A stretch of DNA of 64,000 nucleotides from Olsenella intestinalis (GTDB lineage: Bacteria; Actinomycetota; Coriobacteriia; Coriobacteriales; Atopobiaceae): the NCBI RefSeq assembly GCF_023276655.1, contig NZ_JALGRK010000002.1, positions 766,433-830,432 on the forward strand. The letters are read 5' to 3'. Below are positions 8,120 through 16,093 of this stretch, in pieces (position 1 is the first letter of the stretch; each line of letters starts with the position of its first letter). Under the pieces are notes generated by a model. That model saw only the letters and a program-made list of their open reading frames with translations. It had not been told where the DNA came from and did no database searches. The position numbers were made by a program, and so were the translations under genes.

Positions 8120-9748
8120 TCACCTGATCCCGCCGCTGCCGTCGATGGCGGCGTCGTCCAGCACTATCTGAGCCGCCCAGGGCGGCACGATTTCCTTGCG
8201 GTAGTTCTCGTCGTAGAAGACGAAGGCCACCTTGTAGTCGGGCATCCACTCGGGATAGGTGCCCCACCCGTCCGTGAAGTAGACAAGCCCGCCGAGGTTC
8301 TCGAAGACGCCCTCCTCAACCAGCCGGTCCACGTAGGCGAAGGCGGGGCGGAAGTCCGTGCCGCCCATGCCGTGCAGGCGCATCGTCCTCCCCCACTCCT
8401 TCAGCTCCTGGAGGTTGGTGATGACGTCGTCGGTCTGCACGGCGGCGTCGCACTGCACGATGTGCACGTGCACACGCTCGAAGAACGCCTCGGTGGACTT
8501 GAGGATGTCGAAGGTCGCGTCGATGAAGCGCCGCACAATGCCGCCCCACACCGAGCCACTCGTGTCGATGACGATGACGAACTCGCGGACGCGCTTCTCC
8601 TCGCGGTACTCCAGCGGCTCGATGAGCGGCAGGTTGCCGTACAGCTTGAGCCCGTAGGTGTAGTAGACGTAGTCGAACTCGTCATCAGAGACCTTGAGCA
8701 CCTCGCCGGGAATGGCGAACTGCCGCAGGAAGTCCGCGTAGTCAACGCGCGCGTGGCTCGACTCCTCGAGGTCGTCCACGAGTCCCTTGAGGCCCTGCCC
8801 TCGGCTGCGCGCGTAGGTCTGAAGGTTGACGGCGAGAGACTTGGCCACGCGCCGCCAGCCGGCCATCTCAACGTCACGGCGGGCGCGTGATACCTCGCGC
8901 AAGCCGAGGCCGTGGGTGCGGGACGCCGCGAGGTCGCGGCCCGAGCCCGCGCCCTTGCCCTGGCCGGAGCCGGGCTTGTCGGAACCGCCGCAGCGCTGAC
9001 CGTCTCCCGAGCCGACTCCATTTGCGGAAGACCGGGTACCGGCTTCGTCGTTTTCCGAGGCGGCATCCTTACCGACACCATCGCTGTCCCCGCCTCTAGA
9101 CTGCCGTCTGCTCGATTCCGTTTGAGCTCCTGAGCCAACCACCGAGGATCCCTCGGAGCCTTCGTCTACCCCGTCTCCGTCGGAGCTCACGGGCCCGACC
9201 GCTCCTCCCCCGCTCGGATACCATGGCAGGTGGCTGTCAGCAGCGAAGAGCACCTCCCACGAGGAGACCTGCTCAGTCCACTCGCCGCCCTTCAAGACCT
9301 TGTAGACTTTCTCGGCACCGGCCCGTTTACCAAGCTTAGTGTCGACCTTGCTCAAGACGCGCTGGATGTCAGCCCCGCGAGAGCCCGAACGGGGTCCACA
9401 GACCTCCGCCACCACGCGCTCTGCTGCGATGTCGCAGGCGAGGTTCCACAGGCGCCGGTCAATGCTCGCACCGACGTAGGGGTGCAGAAAGACGCAGTGC
9501 ATTACGCTGTGCATGAAATCGTGCTTGGGCGCTTCCCGATCGCGCACGAACCCGTCACAGATCCGCTGTGGGTCGATCGCGAGCTCGGTGCCGTTGGTAG
9601 CCATGGGCATGAGAAGCGGCATGCACACGATGCGCAGTCTGCCGACCGCTGCCGAGAGGAAGTGATTGTCCGCCAGGGCGAGTGCCTTGGCAAGCTCCAC
9701 CACTTTCAGGGCGGCACGTTCGCGGTCTGTCAGCAGCTGCGTGGGCAT
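8120..9748 (-). CDS. VWA protein with DUF2201-like (degenerate metallopeptidase) N-terminus
   Basis: This 542-aa protein begins MPTQLLTDRERAALKVVEL; the frame is open further upstream, but the next gene ends there and GGATAGA lies before this ATG. The N-terminal 200 residues match the predicted metallopeptidase domain of the COG3864/DUF2201 family. Its zinc motif is HSVMHCVFLH (residues 80-89) instead of HExxHxxxxH, so the catalytic Glu is Ser. A Ser/Gly/Asp-rich linker (about 220-330) follows. The C-terminal VWA domain has the MIDAS motif DTSGS, GGTDFRP and VYFTDGWG. In this family the VWA module docks with MoxR ATPases, and the adjacent MoxR gene supports that. With the Ser substitution the N-terminus may bind rather than cut substrates. 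Confidence 0.85.
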   Translation of the reverse strand: MPTQLLTDRERAALKVVELAKALALADNHFLSAAVGRLRIVCMPLLMPMATNGTELAIDPQRICDGFVRDREAPKHDFMHSVMHCVFLHPYVGASIDRRLWNLACDIAAERVVAEVCGPRSGSRGADIQRVLSKVDTKLGKRAGAEKVYKVLKGGEWTEQVSSWEVLFAADSHLPWYPSGGGAVGPVSSDGDGVDEGSEGSSVVGSGAQTESSRRQSRGGDSDGVGKDAASENDEAGTRSSANGVGSGDGQRCGGSDKPGSGQGKGAGSGRDLAASRTHGLGLREVSRARRDVEMAGWRRVAKSLAVNLQTYARSRGQGLKGLVDDLEESSHARVDYADFLRQFAIPGEVLKVSDDEFDYVYYTYGLKLYGNLPLIEPLEYREEKRVREFVIVIDTSGSVWGGIVRRFIDATFDILKSTEAFFERVHVHIVQCDAAVQTDDVITNLQELKEWGRTMRLHGMGGTDFRPAFAYVDRLVEEGVFENLGGLVYFTDGWGTYPEWMPDYKVAFVFYDENYRKEIVPPWAAQIVLDDAAIDGSGGIR

Positions 9749-9755
9749 GGTTTCT

Positions 9756-10196
9756 CTATCCCTTATGCGCCTCGAACTCAGTTGGGTCGACCCCGAATTG
9801 TAGGGCGGTGGCCAGCAGTTCCTCGCCGCTGGCACCCTCGACTTCTGCAACGTCCACCAGCGCGGCACCATAGCCGGCAAATGCTGCCGTACCGCACAGG
9901 TCGTGCAGGTACGACCTCAGTGTCTCGAAGTCGATTTCCATTCTGGCATGCGCCCCCTGCATCCGTATCCCCGCCATCATCCGATAGACTGCCTGCATCG
10001 GCAAGCTGCGCAGCCGTCGCGCGAACGCGAGCCCCACGTTCCTGCGCACGAGCTCCTCAGGTGGCACCTCACCCTCCTCAGCATCCGTGTAGAAGCCCTC
10101 GAGCTCGTCGAGCAAGCCATGCAGCTCGTCGTCCTCCGCAAGGTCGCCGAGCCCACCCGCCAGGTACTCGCCGAGCGCCAGCTCAATCTCGCCCAT
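9756..10196 (-). CDS. Unknown small acidic protein of the MoxR/VWA-radical SAM locus; start uncertain, possible frameshift
   Basis: The frame gives 146 aa from ATG (MGEIELALGEYLAGGLGDLAE). It is acidic and helical, with a C-terminal FGTAAFAGYGAALVDVAEVEG-like pattern (actual residues LCGTAAFAGYGAALVDVAEV). No family is recognised. The same frame stays open for about 125 bases upstream with coherent sequence (SELLDEARAGLDPDKRCAED) that matches the decayed paralogue at 14722-15287, but contains no usual start codon. An ATG at 10307-10309, 12 bases after the radical-SAM stop, is one base out of frame with it. Either a single-base deletion has broken the 5' end, or translation starts internally. 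It sits seven bases before the VWA gene, so the two are co-transcribed. Confidence 0.6.
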   Translation of the reverse strand: MGEIELALGEYLAGGLGDLAEDDELHGLLDELEGFYTDAEEGEVPPEELVRRNVGLAFARRLRSLPMQAVYRMMAGIRMQGAHARMEIDFETLRSYLHDLCGTAAFAGYGAALVDVAEVEGASGEELLATALQFGVDPTEFEAHKG

Positions 10197-10321
10197 CCAA
10201 CGCGGATCCTCCGCGCAGCGCTTGTCGGGGTCCAGCCCCGCGCGCGCTTCGTCCAGCAGCTCCGAAATCCTGCGGGCAATGGGGCTGTCGAATCCATGCC
10301 AGCCGTCATTTTTAGATCGTC

Positions 10322-11407
10322 CTAGACGCCCTCCCTGTCCCGACTGTCACACAACACCACCTCCGGCATGAGCGGGCAGCCGCCCATGCAGAGCTCCCTC
10401 ATCCCGCAGCCCGGGCACGCGCCACGCATGCGGTCGCGGAACGCCTCGAAGGGCGCGCTGTTCCACGCGTCCTCGATGGTGGTCCCCGCCTCGTCGCGCA
10501 GCTGCACCTCGTAGAGCCGCCCCTGGTCGAAGCTGCAAGGCGTCATCCCCAGACCCGGCCCGATGTAGCAGCTGAAGCGCCCGCCCTCGCAGGTGTCCAG
10601 GCTCTCGGGCAGAACGGTCCTGCAATTATGGATGGCGCCCGGCACCGTACAGCTATCCATACCTACTTTGAAGGGGTGCGGCTCGTCAACCAACTGGAAG
10701 AAGCGCGTCACGCGCGGGTCCTCCGCCTTGAGCACGTTAGCCTCACTCCCCAGCCCCGCCGGCTTATGGAGCAGGAAGATGACGGCATTGAGCCCCTCGG
10801 GGAAGTCTTCGCGCTCCATGCGGTCGATGGCCTCGTTTATTGAGTTGTTGCCCAGCACGTAGTGCACGTTGGTCTTGACCCCCGCATCGAGCAGAATACG
10901 GATGGCATCGTAGGTGTAGTCGTTTCGGTACCAGCTCACAGCCACGGCGCCGCAGTAGCGCCTGCAGAGCTCGGCCTTCTCGGAGGTGAACGCGAACCCG
11001 CTCGTAGTGAAGTTGGGCACCAACATGTTCTCGCGGGAAATGCGAAGCAGTTCCCCAAAGTGCTCATGGCAGTCCGGGTCGCCGCGACCACCCAACGCGA
11101 GCTGGTTCGTGCGGCCGCGGCACTGCTCGCAGATCCAGCGGAAGCTTTCGAGCGACATGTTGGACTGCTCCACCACTGGCCCACTCTGGTAGCAGCCGAT
11201 GCCCGCCAGCTGGCAGAGACCGCTCTTGCCGTGGAGGCAGTGGCCCATCACGCCCACGTCGATGAGGTGCGGGAACGACGCCATGAACGGGTCCACGCCC
11301 GTATCGCAGCCCTCGTCGTCGAGCACGCCCGTGCGCACGTAGGCGCCCGTCTCGGTATCGAAGGCGCTGACGAAGCGATACTTCTTGTCAACAACTCTAT
11401 AGCGCAT
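10322..11407 (-). CDS. Radical SAM/SPASM-like enzyme with unusual cysteine spacing
   Basis: This 361-aa protein carries GHCLHGKSGLCQLAGIGCYQSG at about residues 55-76, so the cluster candidates are C57, C65 and C72 (C-x7-C-x6-C), not the usual CxxxCxxC. A glycine-rich ALGGRGDP motif follows, as in the SAM-binding motif of radical SAM folds. The C-terminus is cysteine-rich and SPASM-like: DTC, FSC, TPCSF, GACPGCGMRELCMGGCPLMP. The SPASM subgroup mostly modifies peptides or proteins. The gene lies 12 bp after the FVTNSSS-tagged gene, in the order of a precursor then modifying enzyme, and is followed by the VWA/MoxR pair. The start has a GGGGGG site. The fold call is good; the reaction is unknown. 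Confidence 0.75.
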   Translation of the reverse strand: MRYRVVDKKYRFVSAFDTETGAYVRTGVLDDEGCDTGVDPFMASFPHLIDVGVMGHCLHGKSGLCQLAGIGCYQSGPVVEQSNMSLESFRWICEQCRGRTNQLALGGRGDPDCHEHFGELLRISRENMLVPNFTTSGFAFTSEKAELCRRYCGAVAVSWYRNDYTYDAIRILLDAGVKTNVHYVLGNNSINEAIDRMEREDFPEGLNAVIFLLHKPAGLGSEANVLKAEDPRVTRFFQLVDEPHPFKVGMDSCTVPGAIHNCRTVLPESLDTCEGGRFSCYIGPGLGMTPCSFDQGRLYEVQLRDEAGTTIEDAWNSAPFEAFRDRMRGACPGCGMRELCMGGCPLMPEVVLCDSRDREGV

Positions 11408-11419
11408 ACGTCACCCCCC

Positions 11420-12070
11420 CTACAAAAGGCTGAAGTCGTTTTCGAACTCCTCGACGTTTTTTGCCCGATTGAAGGTAAACGTGCGGGTGTTCATGCTCGT
11501 GCAGTCGGCAACGTACTCGAAGAAGTCATCGTTGTTGACCTCTTCTATGGAGCAGCCCTTTTGCGCAGCTATGATTTGCTTGACCTCCAGCAGGGACTCC
11601 GCGTCGTACATGCCTTGGTCGAACCTAGTCTCGCTGTCGCCTCCCCATTCCGTGTCAGAGACGCTCCAGGAGACCTCCTCCGTCGCTTCCTCTATCTCAT
11701 CGCGGTGCTCCGCAATGGCACGCACCAGCGGGGCGATGGGAATGCGTGTGGGTTCCTTCATGCCGGCGCCGAGAACGCCCATTCTCTCATGCGATTCATT
11801 CACAACGCCCCTGCACAAGACGGACAGTACCTCTCCGAGCGAGTCGGGTACCTGCTCATCAAAGATGTCGCGCTCCTCCCAGTCTCCCCACACCTCCTCT
11901 CGAGAGGAATCGGCATGCAGCCCAATCGATTGCAGAAACTCCCCCTGCCCGCGCCCTTTCACCACTCTGTCGTAGTTCTCAAGCATCTCCGCAAGCGGCT
12001 TGCACTTGATACTCAAATGACAAAAACTGCTACTGCTCGAGTTGGTTACGAAGTCTCCCCTAACCTTCAT
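11420..12070 (-). CDS. Protein with N-terminal FVTNSSSSSF tag, candidate radical-SAM substrate
   Basis: This 216-aa acidic protein starts MKVRGDFVTNSSSSSFCHLS after a strong AAGGAGGGG site. The same N-terminal tag (MK-I/V-R-x-DFVTNSSS-S/T-S-F/Y) heads the otherwise unrelated 862-aa protein at 27934-30522. The rest (residues 25-216) is predicted mostly helical and has no recognised domain; it contains a TEEVSWSVSDTEWGGD segment. It lies directly before the radical-SAM gene, consistent with a modified substrate or a partner carrying a recognition tag. The tag is not a signal peptide: it lacks a hydrophobic core and a cleavage site. No function can be assigned beyond this context. Confidence 0.75.
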   Translation of the reverse strand: MKVRGDFVTNSSSSSFCHLSIKCKPLAEMLENYDRVVKGRGQGEFLQSIGLHADSSREEVWGDWEERDIFDEQVPDSLGEVLSVLCRGVVNESHERMGVLGAGMKEPTRIPIAPLVRAIAEHRDEIEEATEEVSWSVSDTEWGGDSETRFDQGMYDAESLLEVKQIIAAQKGCSIEEVNNDDFFEYVADCTSMNTRTFTFNRAKNVEEFENDFSLL

Positions 12071-12088
12071 CTTGCCCCTCCTTCGGGC

Positions 12089-14656
12089 CTACAGCCAATC
12101 TAGGTACTCTGAGGCCATGCCGAGCTCGTCTTCCGCGTTGATTGGGAACTTGAAGGAATACGCAAACCCCTTTCCCTTCCCGTCATATCGGAATGTGACC
12201 TCATCGAAAGCCTCATCGGCCGACGCAGCGTCATCCTCATGCGCACATACCTCTGAGCCACTTGCCTCTTTTTTTGCGGGCAAGGCATACGCATACCCGT
12301 CTTTGACCAAATACCGTGGGTTGCCCTTTGCGATTCGAAGCCTCGAAGGCGGATAGACCTCAATAGGCCCATCATCCATTTCCGCGAAGCCGTCGATAAA
12401 TGGCCCGGCTTCCAAGCCGCAAAGCTCCAGCCAAGAATAGTCATCAATGTCGACGAGCGTTGCGGGTAGCTCCACCCGGTCCATTCCGTAGGCGCCGAGT
12501 GCAGTAAAACAACCGGACTCGATGCGCTCCACGCCTTCGGGAACCTTAATTCGCACATCATAAACATCGTCGTAGGGCGTGAAACAGCCTTGGCCGAGCA
12601 CGTTGACTTCCTTGGGCACGGCGATCGTGCACGACTGCCCCCTCGGCCGCTTGTAGTAGCACGAGAGGAGCCTCCTGATATCGCCGTCCAGCTCGACTAG
12701 GCTACCCCTCAGTGACATATAGCGCGGATTGTCCTTCTCCACATCAATGTTGACGGGGCCGTCATAATCCCAGCGCGAGAAATCAGAGGATGCCCGTGCA
12801 TGCGAGAACGCATCACCTCCTATGTCGGTGACGCCAGCAGGAATGAGCACTTTCTCCAGCCTCGTCTTGCGAAAGGCTTTTTCTCCGATAGTCCGCAGCG
12901 TGGATGGAAGCGATACTGCGCAGACATTCGTCTTAATGAAAGCCGCACGTCCTATGGCCTCAACTCCCTCAGGGACGACGACCCTGTCCGGCAGGTTCGC
13001 GGCGTCGCAATCGAGAACGGTCTTTCCGTCCACCGACATCAGCATCCCTTGGGAAACCGTACTTGCTGACGCATCTTCGGCATAGAACACACGGAGCTGA
13101 AAGGTGGCGTCTCTTCCACCAGAGATTCCGATTACATATGCATACACGCCCCCGCCTGTGAGGCCCCATTCAGTGGGACGGTATGCCTTCGAGACGAGCT
13201 CTCGACCTTTCCCGTTTTCGAAACGGACTCCACCAAGATCGTACTCACAGAACCGGGCGTGCACATAGACCCCGTCAGACACCAGCTCGATCGGATCACC
13301 CAGCCTCAGCATTTCGAAGTACTTATACCTATAATCGTATCTCTTGCTAGTCTCGATACTGCCATCCAGCTCGACGAGCTTCGCATTAGGAGATGATGCG
13401 AGAAGCTCATGCGGGTCGGCCGAGGCCCTCTCCGTGAACTCCTTGAGCACCTCATCGCTCGGCCTCGGAAGGGACTCCTCGCACGAGAGCCTCGACACCA
13501 GCTGCTCGTTTTCGAGGAACTTGCTGGGAGTACCAAGACCATGTGCTGAGAGGTACTTCTTGATGTCTTTTATATTGGACTTCCACTCAGGATTCGCCTC
13601 ACCGAAATCGACTGCAGTCCTAGGCCGGACCGCGTGAGAGTACTTCTCCCGCAGCCGGGCCATCATGGCCTCAAACTCGCTTTCAGGAAGGTCAGGCTTG
13701 CGCTTACGTCCGGGTGTGCCGCCCGCAATGATGCCACGCTCCTTGAGAAGCGTTCTCGGAGTCTTGCCGTAATACTTCCAGCTCCAGTAATTAATGGAGG
13801 AGAAAAGCTTGCCCCAATCTGGGTGCAATGGCTTCTCGACAGCTCGGAGATCTTCGATCGACAAAGGCTTGTCGTCCCGCTGCGCGTACGCACTCTCTAA
13901 CTCTGCGAGAAAGGCATCGGTATCTGCGTGCGACACAGACCTCTCGCCCACAATTCCGCGCTCGACAAGCACCTTGAGGAACGTCATGCCGAAGACGGCT
14001 CGCGACTCGTTCGAAATAGTCTTAAACTTGCTTGCAAGGTCAGGGTTCTCATCGCGAACTGTGCCGATATCGGGCGCGGGTTCGCGACCCTCGTAACGCC
14101 GCGCGAGCTCGTCAACGATAGCAACAGGATCGATGGACTTTGGCCGCCCACTCCTGAGGTTGTAGTCAGGCACTTCGTAGCCGTAGTCGCGCAGCAAATC
14201 CGCCCAAGACTCGTAGCCCAGCATCTTGGCCTGCCTGATCAAGTTATCTTTGGTCTTCGCATGCAGCCTGGCAAAGCCCGTCACCACTCGGTCGGGGTAC
14301 CATTCGTCAATCTTCTCAAAGTAGCCGCCGAGCTTGTCAGTCACGCTCGCGACAATGGAATCCACGGCGTCCTCCGGCGCGATGCGATGCCCGACGGGAT
14401 TCTTCGCCGCCCTCCTGTCCAGCTCGATATCGAATCCCTCGTTGTGGAGTAACTCCACGAAGGATGCGTATCCCATGTCTGACGCCAGCGAGCCAAGTCG
14501 CTTAGAGAAGTTATCGTGCCCCCTCTTCAGCTCTTCTGACGTTAATTTCCCCTGCGGATACCACCCCTTCACCTCTGCCAGCATGGACTCCAACTGCTCG
14601 CCGCAGCGGGCAGCTATCCTCTCCCGCCGATCTTCAGTCAACTTCGGATGCTCCAT
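12089..14656 (-). CDS. Large protein with N-terminal helical repeats and central LRR_5 repeats
   Basis: This 855-aa protein has an N-terminal half (about 20-380) with degenerate repeats of about 75 residues. Each has a (H/Y)P-x-W or YP element and ends in LGY.S...LL...GY/GI, for example MGYASFVELLHNEGFDIE, LGYESWADLLRDYGYEV and YGKTPRTLLKERGII. A beta-rich segment follows (about 430-530), then BspA-like LRR_5 repeats (about 540-760), such as EGVEAIGRAAFIKTNVCAV and STLRTIGEKAFRKTRLEKV. No signal peptide or anchor is present. The repeats at the N-terminus look like DNA- or protein-binding helical modules but are unassigned. It is 18 bp upstream of the tagged FVTNSSS gene and co-directional, so it probably opens this operon. 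Confidence 0.78.
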   Translation of the reverse strand: MEHPKLTEDRRERIAARCGEQLESMLAEVKGWYPQGKLTSEELKRGHDNFSKRLGSLASDMGYASFVELLHNEGFDIELDRRAAKNPVGHRIAPEDAVDSIVASVTDKLGGYFEKIDEWYPDRVVTGFARLHAKTKDNLIRQAKMLGYESWADLLRDYGYEVPDYNLRSGRPKSIDPVAIVDELARRYEGREPAPDIGTVRDENPDLASKFKTISNESRAVFGMTFLKVLVERGIVGERSVSHADTDAFLAELESAYAQRDDKPLSIEDLRAVEKPLHPDWGKLFSSINYWSWKYYGKTPRTLLKERGIIAGGTPGRKRKPDLPESEFEAMMARLREKYSHAVRPRTAVDFGEANPEWKSNIKDIKKYLSAHGLGTPSKFLENEQLVSRLSCEESLPRPSDEVLKEFTERASADPHELLASSPNAKLVELDGSIETSKRYDYRYKYFEMLRLGDPIELVSDGVYVHARFCEYDLGGVRFENGKGRELVSKAYRPTEWGLTGGGVYAYVIGISGGRDATFQLRVFYAEDASASTVSQGMLMSVDGKTVLDCDAANLPDRVVVPEGVEAIGRAAFIKTNVCAVSLPSTLRTIGEKAFRKTRLEKVLIPAGVTDIGGDAFSHARASSDFSRWDYDGPVNIDVEKDNPRYMSLRGSLVELDGDIRRLLSCYYKRPRGQSCTIAVPKEVNVLGQGCFTPYDDVYDVRIKVPEGVERIESGCFTALGAYGMDRVELPATLVDIDDYSWLELCGLEAGPFIDGFAEMDDGPIEVYPPSRLRIAKGNPRYLVKDGYAYALPAKKEASGSEVCAHEDDAASADEAFDEVTFRYDGKGKGFAYSFKFPINAEDELGMASEYLDWL

Positions 14657-14721
14657 GGTTTCCCCCTAGTGTCGTCCCTTGCGACAATGGCAAGGTTCGC
14701 CCCCATCCTCTTTGTGATTAC

Positions 14722-15287
14722 AAGCAGCTCCTCACCGCCTTACCGTCATCGCTCGACATCAGCAACATCCACAAGCGCGCCACACATGTCGGAAATCGCA
14801 GCCGTCCCGAACATGTCAAGCAGGCACAGCCTCGTCGCATCAACGTCGATTTCCACACCGACATGCACCCCCCGAGTCGCACCCCTGTCGCCATCCGATG
14901 GACTACCTACGTCGACAGGCTGCGTAGCCGTCGCGCGAACGCAAGCTCCACGTACCTGCGCACGAGTCCCTCGGGCGGCGCCTCGTCCTCTTCTGCATCC
15001 GTGTAGAAGCCCTCGAACTCGTCGAGCAGGCCCCGCAGCTCGTCGTCCGATACAAGGTCGCCAAACCCACCCGCCATGTACTCGCTAAGCGTCAGCTCGA
15101 TCTCGCCCACCCAGCGCGGGTCCTCCGCATAGCGCTTGTCGGGATCCAGTCCCGCAAGCGCCTCGTCCAGCAGATCTACCTCCCAACAGCGGATCACGGG
15201 GCCACCAGTGTTGGCCACAGCAGGCTTTTTCAGATCGTCCACGCCAACCACCCTCCGTAGCTCGCAGCGACATGCCGGTTTCGCCAA
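14722..15287 (-). pseudogene. Decayed paralogue of the small acidic gene at 9756-10196, with copied radical-SAM 3' tail
   Basis: An open piece of 126 codons contains LLDEALAGLDPDKRYAEDPRW and ELRGLLDEFEGFYTDAEED, nearly identical to the same segments of the 9756-10196 gene, then stops after RRLRSLST. The homology goes on past that stop in changed frames (VEIDVDATRLCLLD, then FGTAAISDM and GALVDVADVE, then GEELL). At the other end, the nucleotides resembling the stop region of the radical-SAM gene (GGCGT-GGACGATCT) are also copied. It is therefore a decayed duplicate of a segment spanning the radical-SAM/small-protein junction. Confidence 0.8.
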
Positions 15288-15321
15288 TGGCGTCCTCGCT
15301 CCTCCGGGACCTACAAATCGT

Positions 15322-15903
15322 TCACGCCAAGCCGAGCGCCTCGAAAGCGGGTCTCAGGAAACTTTCATAGAGCCTTTGGTAGAACGGCTGCAGCGTACCT
15401 CCAGCGAACAGGCCTCCCCCTCCAGGCCCGCCGACCCGGAACTTCTTTAGGGCGGAGGTGGCATGATCGAGGAAGTTGAACGAGATGGACTTGCCGTCTG
15501 GCAACGTCGCGACGAGGGCGTACGACGAGGGTCCGCATTCGAACCCGACCTCGAGCCCCATCTCGCTGAGGTCGTTGTAGACCTGGAACATCGTGTAGGC
15601 CGCAAGCCTCTTCGCGAGCACCTGACGGACCTCGGCATCATGCCCCTTCTCTTTGTGCAGCGTCATCGCGGACACGGCAACGGCGCCTAGGACCCCGTCC
15701 TGGGTCATGACGGTAAAATCCAGCCTCACCTTGGCGACCCGCTGCATGTCGAAGAGGTCAAGGGCGTGTGCCGCTGCTATGTAGAGCCATGGGTCCTCAG
15801 GCCTTCCGCCCCGCTCGAGAGTCCTCTGGCCCTCTTCAACAATTCGCCTGAGCTCTTGCGCTCCGTACTCGGGCTTATAGCTGTCCTGGTTCTTCTTTTT
15901 CAC
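15322..15903 (-). CDS. Conserved-looking hypothetical protein, 193 aa
   Basis: The GTG start is preceded by AAAGGGAGG. The product (MKKKNQDSYKPEYGAQELRR at its start) has no signal peptide or transmembrane helix and ends in a Gly-rich GGPGGGGLFAGG stretch before a helical QPFYQRLYESFLRPAFEALG tail. The centre (WLYIAAAHALDLFDMQRVAK) looks helical. No domain is recognised. It lies between the decayed paralogue and the next unknown gene, both on the same strand. Codon use is like the rest of the island. Treat as a real gene on length, start and codon pattern only. Confidence 0.65.
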   Translation of the reverse strand: MKKKNQDSYKPEYGAQELRRIVEEGQRTLERGGRPEDPWLYIAAAHALDLFDMQRVAKVRLDFTVMTQDGVLGAVAVSAMTLHKEKGHDAEVRQVLAKRLAAYTMFQVYNDLSEMGLEVGFECGPSSYALVATLPDGKSISFNFLDHATSALKKFRVGGPGGGGLFAGGTLQPFYQRLYESFLRPAFEALGLA

Positions 15904-16093
15904 TGATGCCTCCCTTTCACGTTATACGTACCTGACCAACCTCACCTCCGCTACGCAACAGATTTCTTTCACCCTAGGACATGAATCGAGTTCTGCCCTT
16001 GCGCGCGGACGCCCCTCCACATTCGAGGGCGCGCATGCCTCACCTATAGGGTGTTTCTCGCTTAATCGCATGCCCCCAATGCGCTAGTGCAGG

